Below are positions 10,756-23,017 of a DNA stretch of 64,000 nt, in pieces. The DNA is taken from positions 18,152,649 through 18,216,648 of the forward strand of contig OX457052.1 of assembly GCA_949752735.1 (NCBI GenBank), given 5' to 3'. Position numbers and translations under genes: made by a program. The notes beneath the pieces were generated by a model. That model was not told the DNA's origin. It ran no database searches and worked only from the letters and a program-made list of their open reading frames with translations. Position 1 is the stretch's first letter; each line of letters begins with the position of its first letter. Origin of the DNA: Lumbricus terrestris. Taxonomy: Eukaryota; Annelida; Clitellata; Crassiclitellata; Lumbricidae.

Positions 10756-13700
10756 TCATTTCAAAATCATCTTAAAAGCTTCCCTTGACAATAAACCATC
10801 TTCCCATCTTCCGTTGACGATAAGCGACGCAGCCAGTCTTCCTATCTCGTCAGACGACATCGCTGAACAACCGTTGCCTCCAAGAGCCACACCCAGGTTG
10901 GTGTCCACCAGATCGATGTACTGTCTTCCACTTGGTGTGTCCACGGTGGCACATGCATCGAAGTGGAAAGAAACTGGCTTGATATCTATAATACATGGAT
11001 GTATGTAACTAACAAATGCAATTGTTGCAGAACAGTTGTGTAGCGCCTCTTCAGAATGCAGCATCTATTAATTACTATGGCAGAGGAAGCTGATGAACGC
11101 CTTTGTAACGCAATTCGCAATGATAAATTTCATGTACTCTACCGATTATTCCCCCGCCTCGCCCCTCTTGTGGTCATGAGCTCCGTCTTATGGCTCATGA
11201 CTTCTCTCTCCCAGAAAAAGATAATTGCAATTTTATCCCTAGAGTACTTTTCAAAAACACTTTTTAAACCTAGCTAGACCCCAAACCCAATATTTATTTA
11301 TGTCGCTTATAAACTGAACTTTTTACATAAAACCTTTATAAAATTTGTTATACGTAACATGCTACGTTCTGCCAGCATGAAGTGTCGATTAAACGAAAAT
11401 TGATTGATTGACTAATTGGAGACTAGTTCTTCGGAACTACACTGACTTTGATATGCCTATATAAAATAGCCCATAGACTATTAATCTTTGCTCCAAGTTT
11501 ATCTGCGTCTGCCTCGATAACTTTGGTAATAGCTTTTTTAAGAGCCGTAGCTAATTTAGCTTCGTTTTGGTCGAGAAAACCTGGAAGATGGAGGTTCAGA
11601 TAAGTGAGAGTATGAACTACTGAATGGTTTTGAATTTCAATTTCAGTGGAAGGCCTGAAGCCTAGAGAATAAAGACATCTGCCATGATTAATATTTAATA
11701 AGTGATGATAGGCTAGTGAAGGACGGCAGACTAATTTTGTGGAATTTAAGAAGGGGAGCATTCAATATTGGGGTGGTGTATCAATGCTTACTACACACGC
11801 GGTGGTGTAGTGGGCATGTTTGTTGCCTTGCAGCCGGAGGGTTGGAGGTTCGAATCCACCTCAAGTCGCCACCTAAAGACCTTGGGCAAGTCCTTCGCTC
11901 GCAATTGCTCATCGCTTCGGCGTGAAACTCCGATGCAGTCACCGCGCTGCAGTCGGGAGCGCCTCTGAGTAGTGAGTTTGAAGGGGCGCTATAACAAGAC
12001 AGTGCACATACATACAAACTTGCTTGGTATGCTACCAGTAGATAACGGAATTAGCTGAAGCACTTATGTCTTATCCCAAACCGATCCTAATCAAAAGACT
12101 ATAATAATAATATAATTTATAATATGTTTAATCTAACCTGGAAATCTTGCTTTAAATATCTCTTTAATGTCGCCCTCCCAATCTTTTGGAACTCCGTTTA
12201 TGTACCAGTTTGCTATTTCTTCTGGAGATTTCAGTGGTTTTTCAAAGCGATGACTTTTTCCGTGACCCAGCTTTAGGTAGACTTTTCCTAACACAGAGAT
12301 TCAAATGGCCATTTGCATTTCAAATGTGTCTATCAATATGGACCTACGCCCAGATGAATAGTCTAGACTCTAGAGGCTGCTTAAAAATCCAGACGTTGCC
12401 AATTATTTGAAACAATAGAGACCTATATACAGGGTGCGCCAAAAAAAGACCCCCTAGGTTTTTTGCCAATATTTTGACCAAAAGTAGGAATTTCCAAATG
12501 AAATATTACAGGCTTATAGACAATTCATATTTACACATTATGGCCAGATTTCATCAAAATATTTCAAACGGAACAAAAGTTATATCACTTTTAGTGAGGT
12601 CATCCCCCGTTTTTTGACGATTCAAAAACGAAGCGCAAAAAAATTAGGTTTTTTGCCAATATCTTGGCCAAAAGTAAGAATATCGAAATGAAATTTTTCG
12701 GGCCTATAGACAATTCATATCTGCACATGGTGTTCAGATTTCATCAAAATATTTCAAACAGGACAAACGTTATAGCACTTTTAGTGAGGCCACCCACCGT
12801 TTTTTGACGATTCAAAAACGAAACGCGACAAAAAGTAACAAAAACACGATTTTATTAAGTCTGATCTCAAATAACTATTGTCAAATGAACTTGGTAGTGC
12901 TTCACAACTTGTGTTCAATGAGCCCACCACTCGTGCCAAAACTTCTTTTGAGTCCCTTTGCAAAGTTCTTGATGGACCTGTTGATTAATCTGATAGATTC
13001 CTTATTTACCAATTTGATTGTCATCTTGCTAAGTGACTTCTCAGTGACGCGCAGCTACGCTGGTGCCCTGTTTCTTTTTAAATGGTAATAATAATGATCA
13101 TCCACCAATATCAAGGCTATTTGATAACAATTATTTAAGATGAGACTTAATAAAATCGTGTTTTTGCTACTTTTTGCTGCGTTACGTCTTTGCATCGTCA
13201 AGAAACGGGAGGTGGCCTCACTAAAAGTGGTATAACTTATGTTCTGTTTGAAATATTTTTGATGGAATCTGACCACCATGTGCAGATATGAATAATGTCT
13301 TTAAGCCTGTAAAATTTCATTTCGATATTTTTACTTTTGACAAAGATATTGGCCAGAATAATTGGATTTTTTTGTTGTTACTTTTGTCGCGTCGCGTTTT
13401 TTGAATCGTCAAAAAACGGTGGGTGACCTTACTAAAAGTGATGTAACTTTTGTCCTGTTTGAAATATTTTGATGAAATCTGGCCATAATGTGTAAATATG
13501 AATTGTCTATAATCCTGTAAAATTTCATTTGGAAATTCTTACTTTTGGTAAAGATATTGTCAAAAAACGTATGGGGGGTCTTTTTTGGCGCACCCTGTAG
13601 ACTCTGGCTGCTATAGCCTAAGCCTATATCAGAATTGACATCCAAGAGGTTTAGACCCTTAATTAATTATACATACGGTACACGACAGTATATTGTTGGG

Positions 13701-16700
13701 TTCACAGGCCGTCTACGGGGTATGATTATCAAGATAAGGTCCCAATTTGATAAAATAACATCGATTTATTCAAGAGAGCAATTATGTACAGCAAAATTAA
13801 CAACGTTACCGTCTAGTAGATACGAAGTCGAACAGACCAGAGGACTCAGTACGGACGACAGCACAGCAGACAACGGCTAACGGAGCCAAGGAAGACGGAT
13901 GAACGGCCAGACCACCAACAGGGTGAAGAAGGCGACGTAGAAGACGAACCCGCAGGTCAACTCGCATAACCGCGAGGGAAACGAACACCAAGAGAACGCT
14001 CAACGAGAGACATCAACCACGCGCATCACACACCACAACTGCCCCGCTACCCACGCTAGCAGTTCCTTAAATAGGCAACGCCCATCCTTCCTACACCCAC
14101 GTGCCCCAAGTAAGATAGAGTACGGTAGAGAAGAAGGGCCGTAGACAGCTAATGGCTACAATATGTATACTCTTGCCCTTAAGTAATTATGCATACTTGA
14201 CAGTAGGCCTATAGGCTAGGTGTACTCTAGCCCTAAAGTATTTAAGCACAGTTGATTTTAGTAATTATGACTGTATACTTGATTGTATAAGTGTAAGCTA
14301 TAGATTGACACGCCTGATACCATATCTCTCTCTCTAAAAATTCATATGAAATTTTCCTTACCGTCCGGGTACTTGATTGGGGGCAGCACGTAACAGTCGT
14401 AGTCATCCACACTGTCCTCTGTGTCGGTTTTAGGCCACCGTCTTGGCTGTTTCTGATAGACACACCTGATGCCTATTGAAGGCATACTCCTGCAAGCACG
14501 CATTCAAAGAGCTAGCTCTCACCATAAAATGCAGGTGTCACGAAATAAAGTATACCCATGGGCGGAGACCTAGGGGGGACAGGGGGGACGGTCCCCCCCA
14601 TGAAAGTGTTGGGGGGGACGGCCCATGCATCTGTCCCCCCCAATGTTTGAGCGTCAAGACTTTTTGGGGCGGCGAAAACAGAGATTTTTCGTCGAGATTT
14701 GGCCCAGATGACTAAAAAAAAAAAAAGTCATCAAGTTTTTTGGCGGCGGAAATTTTTTTTTTCCAGATTTTGCCGGTCATCGGAAATTTTTCGAAAATCT
14801 CGCGTCTTTCCGTCCCCCCCCAATTCTCGGCCCAGGTCTCCGCCTATGAGTATACCCCGTATTAATCGTACCCCCGAAAATTAAGAGAAGTCAAAAAAGC
14901 CACTTCCGCTTGTATTTATTTTTGCAAACTAATTTCCATCTGCTTTGTTTTGAAAAATAACACTAACAGGTATGTTTATTCCTGATAGATATTTTTTTGC
15001 TTTGGCCTTAGAGCACTTAAAACATTTAAAATACTTAAGAACACTCAGAGTCACTAAATAAATTCGAGTTGCCTTTCTCTTAACATTGCTTAGGACACTT
15101 AAAACAATTAGAGTCACTTTAAATTTTGGTCACAGCATAAAATTTTCAATTATACGCATTTTTTAATACGAGAGTAAATGGGACAGAATGGTTTATCCCC
15201 CCCCGGATAGTCTCTACCGGTATATTGTAACAGACAGTGTATACCGGGTATACCGTCAGTTTAGCCAGCAACTTTTCGAGCTGATGTATAATTATTATTG
15301 GACCATCCTCTTTGAATGGTCTTCCGTTGCATTGACCTATATAATACCACTGTTGTGTTTATTGGACCATTCTCAACACACTTGATTGGATCAGTCAATA
15401 GACATATTTGCAGTAATTTGTAAGACATTTTAAAAGGTGCAATATTAAGCGTCTTTATACAGACTACACACATTATAGACTACGTTTGTGTATGCGCATA
15501 CACAAACGCAAGGCACATTGCGCCGAAACTCACTTTAATTGCATTGAATCAATTTTTTCTTATTTTATCGTACAATAACGTCCAGTACATGTAGGCATGT
15601 ACGGGTTCTCTCACCTCATGGTTTGCTGATCCTCTGTGGACAATTCTGCAAATACGACAGCCTGAGTGACAGGTTGGAGACGAAGCTGAAGATCTCTTGG
15701 AAGAATGGAACGGAAGTCTGTAAACGCTCCAGTGGCCACGAGGACTTTCTTAGCCAGAACCTCCGCTCCCCCGTCAGTCGTTATCTTCCATAGAACTGGA
15801 TCAACAGCTACCACGGATTTTACAATCTCTCGGATGATTCGACAACCGCCATTTTGTGCCAACTTCTGTTGCGCCTCGACCAGTAACCGTGGATTGATAT
15901 ATCCGGCATTTCTCTGCTCAAAGATCGCCTGCGTTTGAGCGTTGCCAATGGAGAGGTAGGGAAACCGAGCCTCTGCTTCAGTTCCAGTGAGAACATCCGC
16001 TTGGAGCCCCTGCTGCTTCAATGAATCGCTGGCCCGCTTGAATAACTCACTCGATTCATCGCACACTGCTAGGCAGCCAACTTCGTGGTAAAAATTGATG
16101 CCTGGAAACGTTCATTAGAAAATATATTGTCGTAAAAATGCCTTAAAATGCAGTTACTTAGCTGAGGTCAATATTCAAGCAAGATGCGACTTTTTGATGA
16201 TTTTCTTCGATACTAAAGAATTCAATATAATAGGCTTTATCCATATTATAAGTCTTAATCTGCCCGTCCAAACAGATTATTGAAACTCATATTTTCCCTA
16301 AAAAAACTTCTTTAGCTATTTGTTAACCGCAGTGAAGGTAAACACCTACTCTCAAACTCACAAATAATACCATGAGCATCGCAGCCTCTTTTGATTCTTT
16401 AGTTGGTGCACTGCATGGCACTTGATGCTGGCTACATCTTGTATTTGTAATCTTGTATACCTTGATATATTGATATAAATACGTCACCCAACAAGGATCG
16501 GTCTTAGGTGTCTTCTTATTCCCAGGTGTTCAGCCAACAAATTGATAGTCAACCAAGATCAGCTTTGGCTCCAGGACAAGATCCAAGGATTGCCAAGGTC
16601 AGACAGCCATGGTTAATGGTGTTTAGAGCTAGAGCGTCCGGCGGGTAAAGGTGAGGAGTAGCCAGTATGGGAGTATTCAAAATATGACAGCCTAAGTGAC

Positions 16701-19700
16701 CGACACAGTATTCGCAGTAGGCTATCGGAGGAAAAGAAGTATAGGCTAGTCTAGGCCAGTCTCGAGCACAAGATCCTAGAAGAGACTAGCACGGTCCAAA
16801 GCATTGCGAAGAATTTTGTGAGTATTCAATTTCGGGAAATTTTGCATTGGACATAGTCGCAGAGAAGGAAAATCAAGAAATTGCGGCAACGATTTTAAAG
16901 GGCGGGGATTAGACTCGAAGACTCCGCCTCCCTAAGTATGGTAATGATTTTTTAGGGCGGGATTAGACTCGAAGACACCGCCTCCCTAAGAATGGTAATG
17001 ATTTTTTTAGGGCGGGATAAGAATCGAAGACTTCGCCTTCCTAAGTATGGTAACGATTTTTTAGGGCGGGAATTAGACTCGAAAACTCCGCCTCCTTAAG
17101 TATAGTAAAAAATTTTAGAGCGGGAATTAGACTCGAAGACTCCGCATCCCTAAGTATGGCAATAATTTTTTAGGGCGGGGATTAGACTCGAAGACTCCGC
17201 TTCCCTAGGTATGGCAATGATTTTTTTAGGGCGGGATTAGACTCGAAGACTCCGCATCCCTAAGTATGGTAATGATTTTTTAAGGCGGGATTAGACTCGA
17301 AGACTCCACCTCCCTAAGTATGGCAATGATTTTTTTAGGGCGGGGATTAGACTCGAAGACTCCGCCTTCCTAAGTATGGTAACGATTTTTTTAGGGCGGG
17401 AATTAGACTCGAAGACTCCACCTCTCTAAGTATGGTAATAATTTTTTCGGGCGGGAATTAGACTCGAAGACTCCGCATCCCTAAGTATGGTAATGATTTT
17501 TTAGGGCGGGATTAGACTCGAAGACTCCGCCTCCCTAAGTATGGTAATGATTTTTTAGGGCGGGATTAGACTCGAAGACACCGCCTCCCTAAGAATGGTA
17601 ATGATTTTTTTAGGGCGGGATAAGACTCGAAGACTTCGCCTTCCTAAGTATGGTAACGATTTTTTAGGGCGGGAATTAGACTCGAAAACTCCGCCTCCTT
17701 AAGTATAGTAAAAAATTTTAGAGCGGGAATTAGACTCGAAGACTCCGCATCCCTAAGTATGGCAATAATTTTTTAGGGCGGGGATTAGACTCGAAGACTC
17801 CGCTTCCCTAGGCATGGCAATGATTTTTTTAGGGCGGGATTAGACTCGAAGACTCCGCATCCCTAAGTATGGTAATGATTTTTTAAGGCGGGATTAGACT
17901 CGAAGACTCCACCTCCCTAAGTATGGCAATGATTTTTTTAGGGCGGGGATTAGACTCGAAGACTCCGCCTTCCTAAGTATGGTAACGATTTTTTTAGGGC
18001 GGGAATTAGACTCGAAGACTCCACCTCTCTAAGTATGGTAATAATTTTTTCGGGCGGGAATTAGACTCGAAGACTCCGCATCCCTAAGTATGGTAATGAG
18101 TTTTTAGGGCGGGGATTAGACTCGAAGACTCCGCCTTCCTAAGTATGGTAACGATTTTTTTAGGGCGGGAATTAGACTCGAAGACTCCACCTCTCTAAGT
18201 ATGGTAATAATTTTTTCGGGCGGGAATTAGACTCGAAGACTCCGCATCCCTAAGTATGGTAATGATTTTTTAGGGCGGGATTAGACTCGAAGACTCCGCC
18301 TCCCTAAGTATGGTAATGATTTTTTAGGGCGGGATTAGACTCGAAGACACCGCCTCCCTAAGAATGGTAATGATTTTTTTAGGGCGGGATAAGACTCGAA
18401 GACTTCGCCTTCCTAAGTATGGTAACGATTTTTTAGGGCGGGAATTAGACTCGAAAACTCCGCCTCCTTAAGTATAGTAAAAAATTTTAGAGCGGGAATT
18501 AGACTCGAAGACTCCGCATCCCTAAGTATGGCAATAATTTTTTAGGGCGGGGATTAGACTCGAAGACTCCGCTTCCCTAGGTATGGCAATGATTTTTTTA
18601 GGGCGGGATTAGACTCGAAGACTCCGCATCCCTAAGTATGGTAATGAGTTTTTAGGGCGGGGATTAGACTCGAAGACTCCGCCTTCCTAAGTATGGTAAC
18701 GATTTTTTTAGGGCGGGAATTAGACTCGAAGACTCCACCTCTCTAAGTATGGTAATAATTTTTTCGGGCGGGAATTAGACTCGAAGACTCCGCATCCCTA
18801 AGTATGGTAATGAGTTTTTAGGGCGGGATTAGACTCGAAGACTCCGCCTCCCTAAGTATGGTAATGATTTTTTTAGGGCGGGATTAGACTCGAAGACTCC
18901 ACCTTCCTAAGTATGGCAATGCTTTTTTAGGGCGGGATTAGACTCGAAGACTCCGCCTTCCTAAGTATGGTAACGATTTTTTAGGGCGGGATTAGGCTCG
19001 AAGACTCCACCTCTCTAAGTATGGTAATAATTTTTCCGGGCGGGAATTAGACTCGAAGACTCCGCATCCCTAAGTATGGTAATGAGTTTTTAGGGCGGGA
19101 TTAGACTCGAAGACTCCGCCTCCCTAAGTATGGTAATGATTTTTTTAGGGCGGGATTAGACTCGAAGAATCCGACTCCCTAAGTATGGTAATCATTTTTT
19201 TAGGGCGGGATTAGACTCGAAGACTCCACCTCTCTAAGTATGGTAATGATTTTTTTAGGGCGAGATTAGGCTCGAAGAATCCGCCTCCCTAAGTATGGTG
19301 ATGATTTTTTAGGGCGGGATTAGACTCGAAGACTCCGCCTATCCTAAGTATGGTAATGATTTTTTTAGGGCGGGATTAGGCTCGAAGACTCCGCCTCCCT
19401 AAGTATGGTAATGATTTTTTAAGGCGGGATTAGACTCGAAGACTCCGCCTCCCTAAGTATGGTAATGATTTTTTAGAGCGGGATTAGGCTCGAAGACTCC
19501 GCCTTCATAAGTATGGTAATGATTTTTTAGGGCGGGATTAGGCTCGAAGACTCCACCTCCCTAAGTATGGTAATGATTTTTTTGGGCGGGATAAGACTCG
19601 AAGACTCCGCCTTCCTAAGTATGGTAACGATTTTTTAGGGCGGGAATTAGACTCGAAGACTCCGCCTCCTTAAGCATGGTAATTATTTTTAGTGCGGGAA

Positions 19701-21740
19701 TTAGACTCGAAGACTCCGCATCCCTAAGTATGGTAATGACTTTTTAAGGCGGGATTAGACTCGAAGACTCCACCTCCCTAAGTATGGCAATGATTTTTTT
19801 AGGGCGGGATTAGACTCGAAGACTCCGCATCCCTAAGTATGGTAATGATTTTTTAAGGCGGGATTAGACTCGAAGACTCCACCTCCCTAAGTATGGCAAT
19901 GATTTTTTTAGGGCGGGGATTAGACTCGAAGACTCCGCCTTCCTAAGTATGGTAACGATTTTTTTAGGGCGGGAATTAGACTCGAAGACTCTGCTACCTT
20001 AAGTATGGTAATAATTTTTTCGGGCGGGAATTAGACTCGAAGACTCCGCCTCCCTAAGTATGGTAATGATTTTTTTGGGCGGGATTAGACTCGAAGACTC
20101 CGCCTCCCTAAGTATGGTAATGATTTTTTAGGGCGGGATTAGACTCGAAGACTCCACCTTCCTAAGTATGGCAATGATTTTTTAGGGCGGGATTAGACTC
20201 GAAGACTCCGCCTTCCTAAGTATGGTAACGATTTCTTAGGGCGGGATTAGGCTCGAAGACTCCACCTCCCTAAGTATGGCAATGATTTTTTTAGGGCGGG
20301 ATTAGACTCGAAGAATCCGCCTCCCTAAGTATGGTAATCATTTTTTTAGGGCGGGATTAGACTCGAAGACTCCACCTCTCTAAGTATGGTAATGATTTTT
20401 TAGGGCGAGATTAGGCTCGAAGACTCCGCCTCCCTAAGTATGGTAATGATTTTTTAGGGCGGGATGCAGACTCGAAGACTCCGCCTCCCTAAGTATGGTA
20501 ATGATTTTTTAGGGCGGGATTAGACTCGAAGACTCCGCCTCCCTAAGTATGGTAATGATTTTTTAGGGCGGAATTAGACTCGTAGACTCCACCTCCCTAT
20601 GTATGGCAATGATTTTTTAGGGCGGGATTAGACTCGAAGACTCCACCTCCCTAAGTATGGTAATGATTTTTTAGGGCGGGATTAGGCTCGAAGACTCCGC
20701 CTCCCTAAGTATGGTAATGATTTTTTAGGGCGGGATTAGGCTCGAAGACTCCGCCTCCCTAAGTATGGTAATGATTTGTTAGGGCGGGATTAGACTCGAA
20801 GACTCCACCTCCCTAAGTAAACCCATAGCTTACTCACCAGTTTCTGCCTCGATCTGTCGGTAACGTGCGATTGATCTGGAGGCAAGAATCGCCAAATTTA
20901 TATCTCCCTCGCTGGACAACGCGATTCGACCCTCGTCATAATGAGCGCCGAAGATTTCTTGACCCTGGCGTTCCTATAAGAAACATGCATCGGCAAGCGC
21001 ACTATGCAACACTGGATGATTCATCATTGCGTCCGTTCTTAGCTAATATTAGGTCTAGTAATGCAGCTTCATAATGATGTGATGACTTCAGTAAACCGTG
21101 AAACATATGAGACCACATTGGTCGTACCTCAACTATGCAGAGCATAGTTTAAGTTTATTGGTTAAGTTTATTGTTTTTGCTAGAATTCACATCATAAAAG
21201 TTTTGCTCACGTCAGACTCTATGTGGTCGACAACTATGTCTGGTCTCTCGATTTGGTCCACCCCCTTCAGTAAAGTTTCCGACTATGCCAATTATATTAT
21301 TGCTGCTGTCTTGCAAAAAATCAACGACACCTTAAAATTTGTTTGCAGCAGGCTTTGACTCTCCTTCGGCATTGACCAAGCACACTCATTATTTAAATGA
21401 ATTTATCTGATGCTTAGCCTATCCGTACCCATCGGCAGATGATTTCAAGTTCCAGTTTGCGGACCGTGCTTGTCCAAGATTTAAATCTCTGGGGGGAAAC
21501 TAGCATCGGGAGGCCAACCGCGATCGGCGGGCACTCTAACGCGGAGGCGCATGAAGCGTAGTCTATGCCCTAACCAATGTAGCTAGCCCTACATGAAGGT
21601 GATTGAGTAACAGATTGACACATCCTAACCTTTGGTTCTGCTGGGCCAATCAGGCAGACGGACTGGCCAAGCTGAACAGCATGACGTGCGGCGCTTGAGC
21701 CGATCATTCCGGCCCCCACTACGCATAGATCGACCGCCAT
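10756..21740 (-). CDS. Sarcosine/pipecolate-oxidase-like FAD oxidase, copy A (no PTS1)
   Basis: Six exons on the minus strand: 21630-21740, 20838-20973, 15615-16101, 14362-14489, 12138-12287, 10756-10985. They total 1,242 nt (413 aa plus stop), and all phases agree. Family: DAO-type FAD-dependent amine oxidases, which oxidise N-methyl or cyclic secondary amines and release hydrogen peroxide. The exact substrate cannot be read from the sequence. Residues 9-14 (GAGMIG) form the FAD-binding GxGxxG. FGAHYDEGRI follows in exon 2, YVLPPIKYPDG in exon 4 and GNGCSAMSSDEIGRLAASL near the C-terminus. Cys349 (DACATVDTP) sits where sarcosine oxidases attach flavin covalently (inference by alignment from memory). 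The donors of exons 1 and 5 are weak GTTAG types, conserved in copy B. The protein ends FKMILK, with no peroxisomal signal. The start at MAVDLC is chosen because copy B conserves it. An upstream in-frame ATG exists at 21,767. Confidence 0.88.
11056..11410 (+). repeat. LINE 3' end, broken
   Basis: Encodes, in two frames, a non-LTR retrotransposon C-terminus (DERLCNAIRNDKFHVLYRLF ... then HDFSLPEKDNCNFIPRVLF). A 3' tail with a GATTGATTGAC repeat follows. The same family is at 22,690-22,935 and 56,640-57,000. It lies in the last intron of oxidase A. Confidence 0.7.
11795..12020 (+). repeat. tRNA-derived SINE, family 1
   Basis: Head with GGTGGTGTAGTGGG and B box GGTTCGAATCC, and the same body and 3' end as the 6,396 copy. 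It lies in the last intron of oxidase A. Confidence 0.8.
12430..13597. mobile_element. Tc1/mariner-type foldback element, 1.17 kb
   Basis: Ends CAGGGTGCGCC ... GGCGCACCCTG, flanked by TA on both sides. Each arm is an inverted repeat of about 400 bp. Each arm also contains a direct duplication of a block of about 190 bp (for example 12,455-12,620 against 12,645-12,820). A second inverted pair flanks the unique core (about 12,838 and 13,175). No transposase is present. It lies in intron 4 of oxidase A. Confidence 0.8.
13694..14160 (-). mobile_element. Solo LTR, 467 bp
   Basis: Ends TGTTGG ... GGCTACA with 4-bp ATAT flanks (13,690-13,693 and 14,161-14,164). On the minus strand a TATA-like CCTATTTAAG (about 14,065) precedes AATAAA (about 13,765), the order expected in an LTR. 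It lies in intron 4 of oxidase A, in the sense orientation of that gene. The superfamily is not assigned. Confidence 0.6.
14557..14848. mobile_element. Non-autonomous hAT element, 292 bp
   Basis: Ends CATGGGCGGAGACCTAGG and the inverse of CATAGGCGGAGACCTGGG. Perfect 8-bp duplications AGTATACC lie at 14,549-14,556 and 14,849-14,856. The interior carries the GATGAC-A-tract-GTCATC motif near 14,707. It starts only about 60 bases from exon 4 of oxidase A, on the acceptor side. Confidence 0.88.
15483..15508. other. 26-bp perfect palindrome
   Basis: CGTTTGTGTATGC followed directly by its exact inverse, in the intron just below exon 3 of oxidase A. Confidence 0.9.
16889..20819. repeat. Satellite array, ~55-bp unit, about 70 copies, in intron 2 of oxidase A
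   Basis: The tandem monomer contains ATTAGACTCGAAGACTCCGC, CCTAAGTATGG and an A/T tract before AGGGCGGG. Monomer variants recur in blocks: the variant GACACCGCC ... AAGAATGG appears near 16,974, 17,577 and 18,336, giving higher-order periods of about 600 and 760 bp. The array ends less than 25 bases from the exon 2 donor site. It contains no ORF. Confidence 0.97.
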
Positions 21741-22050
21741 CCGAATAGCATTAGCAACACAGACCACGAGAAACTAGACGGATGTGCACCGACGACAATG
21801 GAGCAACTGATCAGGTACGGTAATGGAAACAGCAGTTTCAGTACAACTTCTACTGATAGGAGTTATGTGGTTTATATTCAGCGAGAACACTGCACGTGGG
21901 CCCATGCAATGTGCATATGCGAAAGTCCACGTGCGCATGGCCATTCGTAGCCTATCATTATCACAATCATTATCCATGGGTTAACAACCCCTAGGTGTCC
22001 AGTGCACACTTTATCGTTCTCCTCCAAAGTCCGCGGTCCTGAGCAGATCT

Positions 22051-22142
22051 GCTTAAGCTGTAAATGTTTTGATTACACCACTCTTTGATGTCGTCTATCC
22101 ACTCTCAAAGAGTGGTGTAATCAAGACATTTACAGCTTAAGC
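22051..22142. other. 92-bp near-perfect hairpin
   Basis: Arms 22,051-22,088 and 22,105-22,142 are 38 bp each with one mismatch, around a 16-base loop. Each arm ends in GCTTAAGC-type sequence. It could be a tiny foldback element or a small-RNA precursor. I find no clear target duplication. Confidence 0.85.
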
Positions 22143-22269
22143 CTCGTAGCCCAAACTGCCCATAAAATATTAATGTGCAGACATTCTGAGCTGCATGCAT
22201 GGGCCGATGCATTGCATGCGAAAGTGAAGCCTAAACCAATCGCGCTTCAAAGTCCAAGCCCGTCATTTG

Positions 22270-22592
22270 ATAATCACCTAATGACCCTGTCTGGTTTGCT
22301 TCCTGCTTGCGCATATAAATGTGCTCTAACTTATTTATATACTATAACTATAACGTCTGTTCTCTACCCATCTGATCATACCCCCACCATCTTGTTTAAC
22401 TTAATCATGGTATATACGCCCCCTACTATAAGCGGGACTTGTCCCTTCTGGATGTGCCTATTGCTCCCTCTTCTATCTAATAAAGTTCTCTACCGAATAC
22501 ATTACTATGTTAAATATCAATTGTCTTGCATTATTTTCTGTTTTATTGTGGGATCAATAAATGATTTTGATTTGATTTGATTTGATTTAAAA
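22270..22592 (+). repeat. LINE 3' untranslated tail, second family
   Basis: Contains GCGGGACTTGTCCC and TGTGCCTATTGCTCCC, and ends in a (TTTGA)n tail. The inverse of the same sequence occurs at about 45,115-45,290. Confidence 0.65.
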
Positions 22593-22689
22593 TCCACAGT
22601 TCAAAACTTCGTCGTAAGTTGGATGGATAAGCTTACCACGGTAATGATGCAGTTAGGAACACGACAGAAGTCTTAAGCTACTGAAGTAT

Positions 22690-22935
22690 TCAGTCAATAA
22701 AAAGGAGGATGTTGTTCTCTGCATTAAAAGGAGGATGTTGTTCTCTCCATTATATAGCTTTAGAGAAAGGGCTCACAATTTCATCCTCCCCAATAAAGAC
22801 TCGTTAAACTTTATCCCAAGAATGTTATTTAAAAACATGTACTAACTATTTTTACCATAAGCTTTAAGCAGCCATACTGTTAATGTAAACCTACAGCGTT
22901 CTGTCTGTTGTTTATTGAATTAAACGAAAATACAT
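22690..22935 (+). repeat. LINE 3' end fragment
   Basis: Encodes FRERAHNFILPNKDS and FIPRMLFKNMY, as in the 56,640 copy, with the same 3' untranslated sequence (GTTTACATTA region, ACAGCGTTCTGTCTG). A short duplication (AAAGGAGGATGTTGTTCTCT twice) is at its start. Confidence 0.75.
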
Positions 22936-23017
22936 ACATGCAAAGTCTATGAGTGTAAAGCTTATGACTGTACTCTCGGGCAGTACCAGCCCAAAGCTTG
23001 AATGAAGGGGGAGGAGG

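Noticed and set aside
16889..20819. CRISPR array
   Set aside because: Units are contiguous and variable with no unique spacers, and the surroundings are a eukaryotic split gene.
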